A stretch of DNA of 15,440 bases, taken from positions 1-15,440 of the forward strand of contig JAYVPW010000169.1 of NCBI GenBank assembly GCA_043777315.1, read 5' to 3'. Under the pieces are notes generated by a model. The model did no database searches. It was given only the letters and a program-made list of their open reading frames with translations, and had not been told where the DNA came from. Of the stretch, positions 1 through 8,795 are shown piece by piece. Made by a program: the position numbers and the translations under genes. The stretch comes from CAIURC01 sp043777315 (GTDB lineage Bacteria; Verrucomicrobiota; Verrucomicrobiia; Chthoniobacterales; Chthoniobacteraceae). Position 1 is the stretch's first letter, and every line of letters starts with the position of its first letter.

Positions 1-41
1 CGAAATGACGCTAAATCCGGATCCTATTTCGCGTCATTTCG
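1..41. repeat. 10-bp inverted repeat at window edge
   Basis: CGAAATGACG at 1-10 is the exact reverse complement of CGTCATTTCG at 32-41, leaving a 21-nt spacer. The right arm lies inside the decamer array at 26-55. The element may continue to the left of the window. Its function is unknown; it could be a folded RNA, a binding site or part of an interspersed repeat. Confidence 0.55.
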
Positions 42-55
42 CGTGATTTCGCGGA
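26..55. repeat. Three tandem decamers (ATTTCGCGnn)
   Basis: ATTTCGCGTC, ATTTCGCGTG and ATTTCGCGGA follow each other without gaps, so the core ATTTCGCG recurs exactly every 10 bp, about one helical turn. The array lies about 80 bp upstream of the lysyl-tRNA synthetase start. From memory, decamer-periodic intergenic elements of this style occur in many environmental bacterial genomes, but I cannot name the family. A regulatory role for the downstream gene is possible but unsupported. Confidence 0.7.
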
Positions 56-133
56 CCCACCATTTTGCCGTTTCCGAAGGCACGGACTTTTTCAAAGTGA
101 CGGCGCGCGGGGTGCGGATATGTAAGCCGGCCT

Positions 134-1885
134 ATGTTTTGGACCGAAGAAATCGCCGCGAAGTGCGCGGGAGCGCAGATCATCAATGACTCGAAGACGC
201 CGAGCGGGCGGGTGCATGTCGGGGCGATGCGGGGCGTGCTGATTCACGATGCGATCGCGCGGACGCTGCGGGAAAAAGGGATCGAGGCGCGGTATCTTTT
301 CGGGGTCGATGATTTCGATCCGCTGGATGAAATCCCGGCGGGGAAGGGCGCGCATTTCGAGCAGTATCTCGGGCAGCCGCTGTGCAATGTGCCGCCGCCG
401 GATGGGTCCGCGGCGACAGACATGGCGGAGCATTACATTGCGGAATTCTTCGAGGTTTTCGAGGAGCTGGGCGTGCGGGTGGAGAAGTATCGGATGCGGG
501 ATATTTATCGCGGCGGGCAGTTCAATGAGGCGATCGACACGATCCTGCGGGCGGCTCCGACGGTGCGGCGGGTTTATAAAGAGGTGAGCAATTCGGACCG
601 GCCCGAGACGTGGTTTCCGTTTCAGACGGTGTGCGAAAAGTGCGGGCGCATCGGGACGACGGAGGTCTTCGCGTACGATGGCGCGGAGGTGGCGTATCGC
701 TGCCGCCCGGACCTCGTGAAATGGGCGCGCGGGTGCGGGCACGAGGGGAAGGTTTCGCCGTTCGACGGGCGCGGAAAATTGCCGTGGAAACTCGAATGGG
801 TCGCGAAGTGGGTGACGTTTCCGGTGACGATCGAGGGGGCGGGAAAAGATCACTCGACGAAGGGCGGTTCGCGCGATGTCGCGGCGGCGTGCGTGCGGGC
901 CATTTTTCAAAAGGAGCCGCCGCTGAATGTGCCGTACGAATTCTTCCTCGTCGGCGGGGCGAAGATGAGTTCGTCGCGCGGGGTTGGGGCGAGCGCGCGG
1001 GACATGGCGAACCTGCTGCCGCCGGAGGTGCTGCGCTTTCTGATGATCCGCACGAAGCCGAATTCGCCGGTGAATTTCGACGTGCACGAGGAGGGGATCA
1101 TCAAGCTCTTCAACGAGTTCGACCGGTATCAATTGCGCGCGACGACAGGGCTGGCGAATGCCGACGAAGCCTGTGTTTATCGGCTCTGCGAGCTGACGCC
1201 GGAGGGCGCGTACTTCACGGCGAACTTCCAACTCGTCACCGCGCTCGTGCAGATGCCGCACCTCGATGTGGTGGAGCAAATCGAAAAGCGGAAAGGGTCG
1301 CCGCTGACGGAAATCGAGCGGCGGCATCTCGATGCGCGGATCGCGTCGGCGAAGCTTTGGGTCGAAAATTACGCGGCCGAGGAGGAGAAGACACGGCTGC
1401 AAACGACGCTGCCGGAACGGGCGCAGGAGCTGTCGCAAACGCAGCGCGCTTTTCTCCAAGCGCTCGCCGATGCGCTGCCGGAAACGTCGTGGGAGGACGA
1501 TGCGTTGCAGTCGAAGATTTTCGAGGTCGCGCGGCTGACGCCCATTGAGCAGGGGCCGGCGTTCAAGGCGATTTACCGCGTGCTGCTGGATCGCGAGGCG
1601 GGGCCGAAAGCGGGGAACCTGCTCGCGTTTCTCGACCGCGAGTTCGTGACGGCGCGGTTGGGGCAGCTCCCTTTCGAGCGGGCGGAGTTCTGGCGCGAGA
1701 GTGCGATCACCATGCCCGAGCTGGAAAAGTGGATGGAGAAAGAGCGCGAAAAAATCGCCGGGCAGAGCAGCCGAGTCGTCAGTGCCGGCGCATGGACGGC
1801 GAATGAGTTCACCTTCGTTTTGGCCGACGGGAAACAACTGTGCCGCCGCGTGTTGACGGAAGGCGGCTGGCTCGCTGGAGGGTGA
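134..1885 (+). CDS. lysS: Lysine--tRNA ligase, class I
   Basis: This enzyme charges tRNA-Lys with lysine in the cytoplasm, using ATP. The 583-residue protein is a class I (Rossmann-fold) synthetase, not the class II LysRS found in most bacteria. Visible signatures are the HIGH-type motif HVGA at residues 28-31 after SGR, and a KMSSS loop at 277-281. A zinc-ribbon-like insert has Cys167, Cys170, Cys190, Cys201 and His203, followed by the KLPWKLEWVAKW segment typical of the family. It is somewhat longer than the roughly 520-540 residues usual for class I LysRS. The ATG at 134 is the first in-frame start giving the complete N-terminus; no Shine-Dalgarno sequence is visible. The C-terminal helical region (about 330-583) is the anticodon-binding part. 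The literature also uses the symbol lysK for the class I enzyme. The family call is firm. Confidence 0.95.
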   Translation: MFWTEEIAAKCAGAQIINDSKTPSGRVHVGAMRGVLIHDAIARTLREKGIEARYLFGVDDFDPLDEIPAGKGAHFEQYLGQPLCNVPPPDGSAATDMAEHYIAEFFEVFEELGVRVEKYRMRDIYRGGQFNEAIDTILRAAPTVRRVYKEVSNSDRPETWFPFQTVCEKCGRIGTTEVFAYDGAEVAYRCRPDLVKWARGCGHEGKVSPFDGRGKLPWKLEWVAKWVTFPVTIEGAGKDHSTKGGSRDVAAACVRAIFQKEPPLNVPYEFFLVGGAKMSSSRGVGASARDMANLLPPEVLRFLMIRTKPNSPVNFDVHEEGIIKLFNEFDRYQLRATTGLANADEACVYRLCELTPEGAYFTANFQLVTALVQMPHLDVVEQIEKRKGSPLTEIERRHLDARIASAKLWVENYAAEEEKTRLQTTLPERAQELSQTQRAFLQALADALPETSWEDDALQSKIFEVARLTPIEQGPAFKAIYRVLLDREAGPKAGNLLAFLDREFVTARLGQLPFERAEFWRESAITMPELEKWMEKEREKIAGQSSRVVSAGAWTANEFTFVLADGKQLCRRVLTEGGWLAGG

Positions 1886-1903
1886 TTTCACGGGGCCGCG
1901 GGC

Positions 1904-1931
1904 TTGCCATTCGCGGTGGATTTGCTACTGC
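1904..1931 (+). promoter_or_regulatory. Candidate promoter of the coiled-coil gene
   Basis: TTGCCA (1904-1909) is followed after 16 bp by TACTGC (1926-1931), which sits behind a TG dinucleotide as in an extended -10. The ATG of the next gene begins only 8 bp downstream, so the transcript would be leaderless or nearly so. The -10 match is poor, so this is tentative. Confidence 0.3.
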
Positions 1932-1938
1932 GGTTCCC

Positions 1939-2457
1939 ATGCAAATCATTGTCGTACTGGTCATTATCGGTCTTTGTGCTTTCGGATTCATCGGGCAGAA
2001 ACATCTGGCGACCGCGACCGGGCAGTCGGAGGCGTTGCGGCGAGAGCTGGACATGGCGAAGCAGGAGCTGCAGTCCGCGCGCGGCGGCATCGACGACGCA
2101 AAAAACGACGCGAAGCGGATCGAGCAAAAGCTCGAGGAGGAAAAGAAAACGATGGCGGAGCGAGAGTCGCAAATGAACGACGTGACGAAGCAGTTGGGCG
2201 AGGCGCAGAGCGTCGCCGAGGAGGGAAAACGGGCGACGGAAGAGAATAAGCGGGCGATGGAGGAGTCCAAGAAACGCGCGACTGAAGTCTCCGATCTGAT
2301 GCAAAAGATTGCCGCGACCGAGACTCAACTCGTCCAAGCGCAGAATGAGACGGCGACCGCAAAATCCGAGGCAGCGGTCAGCCGGGCGGAGGTGCAGCGG
2401 CTTCAGCAGGCCCAGTCGCGGCCGCCACTCGGCGGGGTGCTGGACCGAAAGCGGTAG
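1939..2457 (+). CDS. Membrane-anchored coiled-coil protein of unknown function
   Basis: I do not recognise a family. The 172-residue protein begins with one hydrophobic segment (about residues 2-19, MQIIVVLVIIGLCAFGFIG) that could anchor it or act as an uncleaved signal. From about residue 30 to 160 it is an almost uninterrupted charged helix rich in Glu, Lys, Ala and Gln with heptad character, followed by a short basic tail (LDRKR). The reading frame extends upstream into the lysS end, but the ATG at 1939 is chosen because it puts the hydrophobic segment at the N-terminus and follows a candidate promoter. It lies 53 bp after lysS and ends 15 bp from the end of the convergent mutarotase gene. 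A structural or scaffolding role at the membrane is possible, but this is inference from shape alone. Confidence 0.7.
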   Translation: MQIIVVLVIIGLCAFGFIGQKHLATATGQSEALRRELDMAKQELQSARGGIDDAKNDAKRIEQKLEEEKKTMAERESQMNDVTKQLGEAQSVAEEGKRATEENKRAMEESKKRATEVSDLMQKIAATETQLVQAQNETATAKSEAAVSRAEVQRLQQAQSRPPLGGVLDRKR

Positions 2458-2472
2458 CACTCCGGTTGCGAT

Positions 2473-3372
2473 TCAGGCGAGGACCACCCGCGCCATCATC
2501 ACATGCCGCTCGCCGGGGGCGAGAGTGACGGCGTTTTCGCCGGCGTTGGCGGTTTCGATGCAGAGCATCCGGGGCCATTCGTCGTCGCCGAAGTCGGCCA
2601 TGGCTTTGGCTTTCGCGATCCAGGGATTCCAGACGACGGTCGTGTTTGAGCCGCTTTTTTCGACGGCGATTTGGCGCTGGCGCTGGGGGTCGGCGATTTC
2701 GCAGGTCGAGGTGGTGTCGAGATAGACGCGATCGGTTTCGGCGGTGATTTTGATCGGGGCGACGTCCTGCGTTTTGCGGGCGAGCGCGTCGGTTTTGTCG
2801 ATGAACTCCACGCCGTCGAGGCCGCTGACGGAGACTGCGCGCACGTCGCTGACGGCGAGGTAGGTGTGCAGCGCCTCCTCGAATTGGAACGGCTCGCCGC
2901 CGGTGTTTTCGACCTCGAGTTCCATCGTGAGCTCCGCGCCGATCGTGATCCGGTGGCGCAGGATGAAGTCGTGATTCCAAGGGGCGCGCGTTGCTTCGCT
3001 GGCGGAGAGGCGGAGGACGATCGTGACGATGCCCCCAGTCGAATCGAGCGTTTCGATTTCCCACTCGCTGGTCCGCGCGAAGCCGTGCATCGGCGCGTCC
3101 GAGTGACCGGCGCGCGGGCCGAACCACGGGAAAATAATCGGCACGCCGCCGCGGATCGGTTTGCCGGCGGCGAAGGTGCTTTTCTCGCTCAAAAAAAGCG
3201 CGGGCTCGGAACCGGCGGGCTGAAAATCGGTGACGTGCGCGCCGTGCAAATAGACGGCGGCGCGCGCGAGCGGCGAGGTGATGGTGATGCGGACGAGCCC
3301 GCCCGGCGCGTCCTCGAACGTGACGAGTCCGGGAATGGCGAAGCGGTGAAAAGCAGCAGCGGTTTGGCTCAT
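2473..3372 (-). CDS. D-hexose-6-phosphate mutarotase (aldose 1-epimerase family)
   Basis: The protein is predicted to interconvert the alpha and beta anomers of glucose-6-phosphate or related hexose phosphates in the cytoplasm, as in the YeaD/YMR099C branch of the galactose mutarotase superfamily. The 299-residue length fits that branch. Visible motifs are HGAHVTDFQP near residue 40, RGGVPIIFPWFGP, the HGFAR motif carrying a conserved histidine, GLDGVEFIDKT, VVWNPW, and CIETAN with the probable catalytic Glu near the C-terminus, followed by LAPGERHVM. The frame is open further upstream to 3636, but the start at 3372 (MSQTAAAF) matches the family N-terminus and lies just behind a good candidate promoter. 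It is the only gene on the minus strand here and is divergent from the large sensor kinase. The exact substrate cannot be read from the sequence. Confidence 0.9.
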   Translation of the reverse strand: MSQTAAAFHRFAIPGLVTFEDAPGGLVRITITSPLARAAVYLHGAHVTDFQPAGSEPALFLSEKSTFAAGKPIRGGVPIIFPWFGPRAGHSDAPMHGFARTSEWEIETLDSTGGIVTIVLRLSASEATRAPWNHDFILRHRITIGAELTMELEVENTGGEPFQFEEALHTYLAVSDVRAVSVSGLDGVEFIDKTDALARKTQDVAPIKITAETDRVYLDTTSTCEIADPQRQRQIAVEKSGSNTTVVWNPWIAKAKAMADFGDDEWPRMLCIETANAGENAVTLAPGERHVMMARVVLA

Positions 3373-3395
3373 GCGCGGACGGTAGGGAGCGGGCG

Positions 3396-3425
3396 ATTTT
3401 AGCTCCAACAGAATTGCGTTCGCAA
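3396..3425 (-). promoter_or_regulatory. Candidate sigma-70-type promoter for the mutarotase gene
   Basis: On the minus strand TTGCGA (3425-3420) is followed after 18 bp by TAAAAT (3401-3396), a five-of-six match to the -10 consensus. Transcription would start about 17 bp before the ATG at 3372. Position and spacing support it, but no experimental signal is available. Confidence 0.45.
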
Positions 3426-3500
3426 AACCCGCGGCGTTGTGGGAATGCGCTCCGGCGGGCAATTCTTCTGGAGTGGAGTGGCGCATCGACTTAACTGTCC

Positions 3501-6500
3501 GTGTTGCTGCCACGCGGAAATTCCGGCCGGCACGTTCCTCTCGTTTTCCAACCCACTGTGAGCGAATCACCTCGATCGGATGTTGCCCCGCCACGCTGGC
3601 GACTTGGCAATGCGGCCGGTTACATTTTGGCGGCAATGTATGTGGCGATCGTGCTCGTCGGCGTGTGGTTGCGACACGACTTCGCGGGGGAAAATGCGAG
3701 GGCGGCGGGGCGCTCGGAGACGTGGGCGGAAGTGGTGCGGCGCACCTCGGAGTTGTCGCATGCGCTGACGATGTTGTACGAGGCGGCGATCGAGCCGCCG
3801 GTCTCGCCGGAGGCGCGCGGGTTGCATTTTCAGGCCGCGCTCGGAGAGTTCGACCGCGATCTCGGGGAGCTCGATTCCGAGATCAAGGAGCAGACGCGCG
3901 CGCAGGAGCAGGTGGCACTCGCGGCGGGGATCGAGGCGTTGCGGGAAAGTGTGGCGGAGTTTGCCACGGAGTTCCGGAGCCTGCCGGGCGAACGCCCGCC
4001 GCCGGACCGCGGGCGGGTGCGCGATCGTTTCGGCGCACTCTCAGATCGATTTCACATGGCGCTCGGAGCGTACGAACGCGTGCGCGAGAGGGTGCGCGAT
4101 GTCGCCACTGGCCGCGCGAAGGCGCAGGTGGAAAGTGCGGCGCGGCTGGAGTCGCTGGAGGATGTCGTGCAGGGGCTGCTGCTCGTGACGGTCGGTTGCA
4201 CGACCTTTTTCCTCTACCGTCTCGCCCGGCAAATGCGCGCCGATGTGCGGCAAAAAAAGGCGCTGGTGGCGCGCCTTTCGGACACGGATACGAAATATCG
4301 GGCGATCTTCGACAGCGCAATCGAGGGGATTTTCCAGACGACGCCGGACGGGCAATTCATCACCGCGAACCCGGCGCTCGCGCGGATGTACGGCTACCGT
4401 TCGCCGGCGCATTTGATGGAGAGCCTGTCCGACATCAGCACGCAACTTTATGTCGATCCCGAGCAGCGCGAGGCGTTGCTGGAGGCTTTGAAAGAGGAGG
4501 ATGTGGTTTCGAATTTCGAATTCGAGGCGGTGCGCGCGGATGGGCGGATGGTCTGGCTGCGGGAGAATGTGCGGGCAGTCCGCGATGAAAACGGGGAACT
4601 GCTTTATTTGCAGGGGACGGTCGAGGATGTGTCGGATCGCTGGTGGGGCGAGCAGCGGCGGCGGCTGCAATATGCGACGACGCAAGCGTTGAGCGAGGCG
4701 CAGACGGTGGCGCAGGCGAGGCCGAAAATACTCCAGACCGTCTGCGAAATCCTCGAGTGGGACATGGGCGCGGTCTGGGATGTCGATGCCGACCGCACGC
4801 TGCTGCGGTGCGTGGAAATCTGGCACACGCCGGATGTGGATGTGGCGGCTTTCGAGGAGGCAAACTCGCAGACGACGTATCGCATCGGCAAAGGTCTGGC
4901 GGGTGAGGTCTGGCAGACGGGCGAGCCAAAATGGATCGCGAATATCGTGCCCGATCCGCACTACCCGAACGTGGAAATCGCGATCGCCGCAGGGATGGGC
5001 TCGGCCTTCAGCGTGCCGATCAAGGTCGGCGGCGAAGTGCTGCATGTGCTCGAGTTTTTCAGCCCGAAAATCTCGCTGCCCGATCCCGAGCTGCTGCAAA
5101 CGCTCGGCGTGATCGGCAGTCAGCTCGGTCATTTGCTGGAGCGAAAGGGCGCGGAGGAAGCGCTGCGGACGAGCGAAATGCGGAAGGCGGCGATCCTGAA
5201 GTCGTCGCTGGATTGCATCATCAGCTTCGACGCGGATGGAAAAATCACGGAGTTCAACCCTGCGGCGGAGCGGATGTTTGGCTACAGCCAGGCGGACGTG
5301 CTCGGCCGCGAAATGGTCGAGCTCATCATCCCGGAAACGCTGCGCGAGACGCACCGGCGCGGGCTGCAGCTTTACAATGCGACGAACGCGACCGGCCCGA
5401 CGATCGGCCGGCGGATGGAGCTGATGGCGATGCGCAGCGACGGCTCGGAGGTGCCGGTGGAGATCGGGATCAGCCGAATCATGATCGGGCGCGAGCCGGT
5501 GTTCACGGCGTTCCTGCGCGACATCACGCATCGGAAAGACACGGAGCGGATCACCGGCGAGCTGGCGGCAGTGGTGGCGAATTCCAACGACGCGATCATC
5601 GCCTGCACGCTCGATGGCTTGATCCGAAGCTGGAACGTCGGAGCCGAGCGCATCTACGGCTACGCGGCGGACGAGGCGGTCGGGCGCCCGCTGCACATGC
5701 TGCTGCCACCCGACCGGCTCGACGAATTTCCACGCATCCTGACGGCGGTGAAGCGCGGCGAGAGCCTCGCGGATTACGAGACCGTCCGGCTGCGGAAAGA
5801 TGGGAAAAAGATTTCCGTTTCGCTCACGGATTCGCCGATGCGCGGAGACGAGGGGAAGGTCACCGGGCTGTCCTCGATCGCGCGCGACATCACCGAGCGG
5901 AAGCGGCTGGAGGAGGAACTTTTGCAGTCGCAAAAGATGGATGCGGTCGGCCGGCTGGCGGGCGGAATCGCGCACGATTTCAACAACATCCTCACCGCGA
6001 TCCTCGGCTACAGCGACCTGATCATCGGGCAGGTCGATGAACGGCAGTGGATGTACAAGCATCTCTGCGAGATTCGGAAAGCAGCCGATTTCGCGGCGTC
6101 GCTGACCCATCAGTTGCTGGCGTTCAGCCGGCGGCAGCCGCTGTATCTGCGGGTCTTCAACGTCAACGACAGCGTCCGCAATCTGCAGAAGATGCTGCAG
6201 CGGGTGATCGGCGAGCACATCGAAATCAAGACCTGTTTTTCCGCGGAAGTCGGGCGGCTGAAAGCCGACCCGAGCCAGCTCGAGCAGGTGCTGCTCAACC
6301 TCTGCGTGAACGCGCGCGACGCCATGCCGAAGGGCGGCACGATCACGATCAAAACGGAGGAGATGACCTACCTGCTCGACGATCTCTATTCGGTGAGCGA
6401 GATGCCCGCCGGCGAGTACGTGAAGCTCTCGGTGACAGACACCGGCACGGGCATTCCGCCGGATGTGATGAAGCACATTTTCGAGCCGTTTTTCACGACG

Positions 6501-7067
6501 AAGGAGCAGGGGCAGGGGACCGGGCTCGGCCTCGCGACGTGCTACGGAATCGTGAAGCAGAGCGGCGGCTACATCCAGGTCGAGAGCCTCGTCGGCAGCG
6601 GGAGCACGTTCGCGATCTACCTGCCGCGGGTGGATGAGTCGGGCGAAAAAGCGAACGTCAAAAACGACAGCGGGCAGCTCCCCGGCGGGTCCGAAACGAT
6701 CCTCTACGTCGAGGACGAAATCACGGTGCGGAGCCTGACCACCCATGTGCTGCGGCGGCTCGGATACACGGTCATCGAGGCGGGTGACGGGAAGCAGGCG
6801 CGCGAGATCGTGGAGACGGAAACGGGCCGGACCATCGACCTGCTTTTCTCCGACGTGGTGCTGCCGGACCTCGGCGGAAAGGAGCTCTCCGTCTGGATGC
6901 AGAGGCGCAGTGCCAAGACCAAGGTGCTCTTCACGTCGGGGTACGTGGACGAAAACATTCTGCGGAGACACGGGCTGGAGATCGGCTCCGACTTTTTGCA
7001 GAAACCATTCACGCCGGCAGAACTGGCGCGGAAAGTCCGCGAGGTCATCGACGCGGAAGTGGCTTGA
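3501..7067 (+). CDS. Membrane hybrid sensor histidine kinase (PAS-GAF-PAS-PAS-HK-REC)
   Basis: This is a large membrane hybrid kinase of 1188 residues. A first membrane segment (about 38-58) and a second (about 222-244) enclose a roughly 160-residue, helix-rich extracytoplasmic sensor region of unknown ligand. Inside the cell follow PAS1 (about 261-380), GAF (about 393-555), PAS2 (about 556-680), PAS3 (about 683-800) and a HisKA domain with phospho-acceptor His825 in GGIAHDFNN. The HATPase has its N box near 930 and the G motifs TDTGTGIPP and GQGTGLGLA. A C-terminal receiver carries Glu1071/Asp1072, acceptor Asp1118 and Lys1168. All catalytic landmarks are present. The start is uncertain: GTG at 3501 is the first possible, while GTG at 3558 (VSESPRSD) gives a shorter cytoplasmic tail; neither has a Shine-Dalgarno sequence. 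It stops 12 nt before the PP2C gene, so the two are probably co-transcribed. There is no Hpt or DNA-binding domain. Confidence 0.93.
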   Translation: MLLPRGNSGRHVPLVFQPTVSESPRSDVAPPRWRLGNAAGYILAAMYVAIVLVGVWLRHDFAGENARAAGRSETWAEVVRRTSELSHALTMLYEAAIEPPVSPEARGLHFQAALGEFDRDLGELDSEIKEQTRAQEQVALAAGIEALRESVAEFATEFRSLPGERPPPDRGRVRDRFGALSDRFHMALGAYERVRERVRDVATGRAKAQVESAARLESLEDVVQGLLLVTVGCTTFFLYRLARQMRADVRQKKALVARLSDTDTKYRAIFDSAIEGIFQTTPDGQFITANPALARMYGYRSPAHLMESLSDISTQLYVDPEQREALLEALKEEDVVSNFEFEAVRADGRMVWLRENVRAVRDENGELLYLQGTVEDVSDRWWGEQRRRLQYATTQALSEAQTVAQARPKILQTVCEILEWDMGAVWDVDADRTLLRCVEIWHTPDVDVAAFEEANSQTTYRIGKGLAGEVWQTGEPKWIANIVPDPHYPNVEIAIAAGMGSAFSVPIKVGGEVLHVLEFFSPKISLPDPELLQTLGVIGSQLGHLLERKGAEEALRTSEMRKAAILKSSLDCIISFDADGKITEFNPAAERMFGYSQADVLGREMVELIIPETLRETHRRGLQLYNATNATGPTIGRRMELMAMRSDGSEVPVEIGISRIMIGREPVFTAFLRDITHRKDTERITGELAAVVANSNDAIIACTLDGLIRSWNVGAERIYGYAADEAVGRPLHMLLPPDRLDEFPRILTAVKRGESLADYETVRLRKDGKKISVSLTDSPMRGDEGKVTGLSSIARDITERKRLEEELLQSQKMDAVGRLAGGIAHDFNNILTAILGYSDLIIGQVDERQWMYKHLCEIRKAADFAASLTHQLLAFSRRQPLYLRVFNVNDSVRNLQKMLQRVIGEHIEIKTCFSAEVGRLKADPSQLEQVLLNLCVNARDAMPKGGTITIKTEEMTYLLDDLYSVSEMPAGEYVKLSVTDTGTGIPPDVMKHIFEPFFTTKEQGQGTGLGLATCYGIVKQSGGYIQVESLVGSGSTFAIYLPRVDESGEKANVKNDSGQLPGGSETILYVEDEITVRSLTTHVLRRLGYTVIEAGDGKQAREIVETETGRTIDLLFSDVVLPDLGGKELSVWMQRRSAKTKVLFTSGYVDENILRRHGLEIGSDFLQKPFTPAELARKVREVIDAEVA

Positions 7068-7069
7068 AC

Positions 7070-7075
7070 AAAGGG
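7070..7075 (+). promoter_or_regulatory. Shine-Dalgarno-like site supporting the ATG at 7080
   Basis: AAAGGG lies four bases before the ATG at 7080 and is the clearest ribosome-binding sequence in the window. It favours the ATG over the TTG immediately before it at 7077. Confidence 0.45.
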
Positions 7076-7079
7076 TTTG

Positions 7080-8729
7080 ATGAACACGCCCTCGCCGAAT
7101 GATGCCGGAACGCAGCCCATCCGCGTGCTGCTCGTGGAGGACAATCCGGGGGACGTTTTCCTGCTCCGGGAAATGCTGGGCGAGGCGCCGATTCCTTTTG
7201 CCGTGGAGAACGTGGCGCGGATGAGCGAGGCGCTGGAGCGGCTCGATGGCGGTGGAATCGATGTCGTGCTCAGCGATCTCACGCTCCCGGACAGCCACGG
7301 AATCGAGACCTTTCACCGTCTCGCGGTGCATCCCTCGCGCGTGCCCGTCGTGGTCTTGAGCGGGATGAACGACGAGGCGCTGGCGCTGCAAACGGTCGAG
7401 GAGGGCGCGCAGGATTATCTGGTGAAAGGGCTTCTCGATCAGCCGCTGCTCGTGCGCTCGATGCGGTACGCGATCAAGCGCGCGGAGGCCGACCGGCGCT
7501 GGCAGGAAGAGCGGACGCTGCTGCGCAACGTGATCGATAACATGCCCGACGCGATCTACGTGAAGGACGCGAGCGGCCGCTACCTGCTCGATAATGTCGC
7601 GCACAGGCGGCAGATCGGCGCGGCTTCGCTGGAGGAGGTGATCGGCAAAAACACGGCCGATTTTTTCCCCCCGGAAGTGGCCGCGAAATTTCTCGCGGAC
7701 GACGAACTCGTGCTGAAGACAGCCGAGCCGATCCTGAACCGACACGAGGTCACCGATGCGGATTCGGCGAAGTCGCTCTGGCTCTCGACGACGAAAGTGC
7801 CGCTGCGGGATGCGCGCGGGAATGTCGTCGGGATCATCGGGATCGGCCGCGACATCACGGCGCGGAAGGATGCGGAGCAGCAGCTCGCGGAATACACGCA
7901 GGAACTGCGGGAAAAGAATGGGGAGCTCGAGGACGACCTGAACCTGGCGCGAGAGGTCCAGCAGGCGTTTCTGCCGCAGCAATTCCCGTCGTTTCCGCGG
8001 AAGGCTCCGCCGGGCGAAAGCGTGCTGGCTTTTTACAGCAAATACCTCCCGACGACTGCGCTCGGCGGCGATTTTTTTCACATTCTCCCGATCTCCGACA
8101 CTCGGGCGGGTGTCTTCATCTGCGACGTGATGGGGCATGGCGTCCGCGCGGCGCTGGTCACGGCGATCCAGCGCGCGCTGGTCGAGGAGCTCTCGGAATT
8201 TGCCGACGATCCCGGCGAATTTCTCACGCGGATGAACGCGTCGCTGCTCTCGATTTTGCGACGCACGCGGAGCCCGATGTTCGTGTCGGCGTTTTATTTC
8301 GTAGTCGATGCGGAGCACGGGAGCCTGCGCTACGCGAATGCGGGGCACCCGCTCCCGCTGCATTTGAAACGCGCGGCGGATTCGGTCGCCGCGCTCGATG
8401 GAATGACGATCCGGCCCGGTCCCGCGCTCGGTGTTTTCGAGACGGCGCGTTACGAGACCGGGGCGACGATGGTCGCCGCGCGTGACGTGATTTTTCTCTA
8501 CACCGACGGGCTGTACGAAGTGGAGGGACCGGGCGGCGAATATTTCGACCAGGCGATGCTGCTGCGCGGAATTCAGGAGCGCGTGCAACGGGATCCGGAG
8601 GTCCTTTTCGAGGAGACGCTGGAGGAGGTGCGGCGTTTCTCCGCGAGCGGCGGCTTCGTCGATGATGTTTGCCTCGTGGCGGTCGAAGTCCGTCGGCTCG
8701 GCGCGGAAGTTCGGCCCGGCGATATTTGA
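7080..8729 (+). CDS. REC-PAS-PP2C phosphatase response regulator (RsbU/SpoIIE type)
   Basis: The 549-residue protein joins a receiver to a Ser/Thr phosphatase output. The receiver (about 14-135) has Glu20/Asp21, acceptor Asp66 and Lys116 in the motif YLVKG. A PAS domain (about 147-262) and a linker helix (about 264-300, ending AREVQQAFLP, the usual lead-in to SpoIIE domains) follow. The PP2C domain has its metal-binding aspartates in GGDFF (Asp331), CDVMGHG (Asp349), YTDG (Asp475) and DDV (Asp528/529), so it should be active. Family members usually dephosphorylate a STAS-domain anti-anti-sigma factor, freeing a sigma factor; no such partner is encoded here. It follows the hybrid kinase by 12 nt, suggesting that the kinase, or another kinase in the block, controls the receiver. 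It is the only enzymatic output in the cluster. Domain calls are firm; the target is inferred. Confidence 0.93.
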   Translation: MNTPSPNDAGTQPIRVLLVEDNPGDVFLLREMLGEAPIPFAVENVARMSEALERLDGGGIDVVLSDLTLPDSHGIETFHRLAVHPSRVPVVVLSGMNDEALALQTVEEGAQDYLVKGLLDQPLLVRSMRYAIKRAEADRRWQEERTLLRNVIDNMPDAIYVKDASGRYLLDNVAHRRQIGAASLEEVIGKNTADFFPPEVAAKFLADDELVLKTAEPILNRHEVTDADSAKSLWLSTTKVPLRDARGNVVGIIGIGRDITARKDAEQQLAEYTQELREKNGELEDDLNLAREVQQAFLPQQFPSFPRKAPPGESVLAFYSKYLPTTALGGDFFHILPISDTRAGVFICDVMGHGVRAALVTAIQRALVEELSEFADDPGEFLTRMNASLLSILRRTRSPMFVSAFYFVVDAEHGSLRYANAGHPLPLHLKRAADSVAALDGMTIRPGPALGVFETARYETGATMVAARDVIFLYTDGLYEVEGPGGEYFDQAMLLRGIQERVQRDPEVLFEETLEEVRRFSASGGFVDDVCLVAVEVRRLGAEVRPGDI

Positions 8730-8795
8730 ATCTAAAAGCGGAAACACAGAAAAACACCGTCGGTGGGAAGGTTTCCTGCTACGCTCGGAATTGAC

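Noticed and set aside
92..1891. A 599-codon minus-strand open frame opposite lysS.
   Set aside because: Arg/Pro/His-rich antisense shadow without recognisable motifs; the plus strand encodes an intact synthetase.
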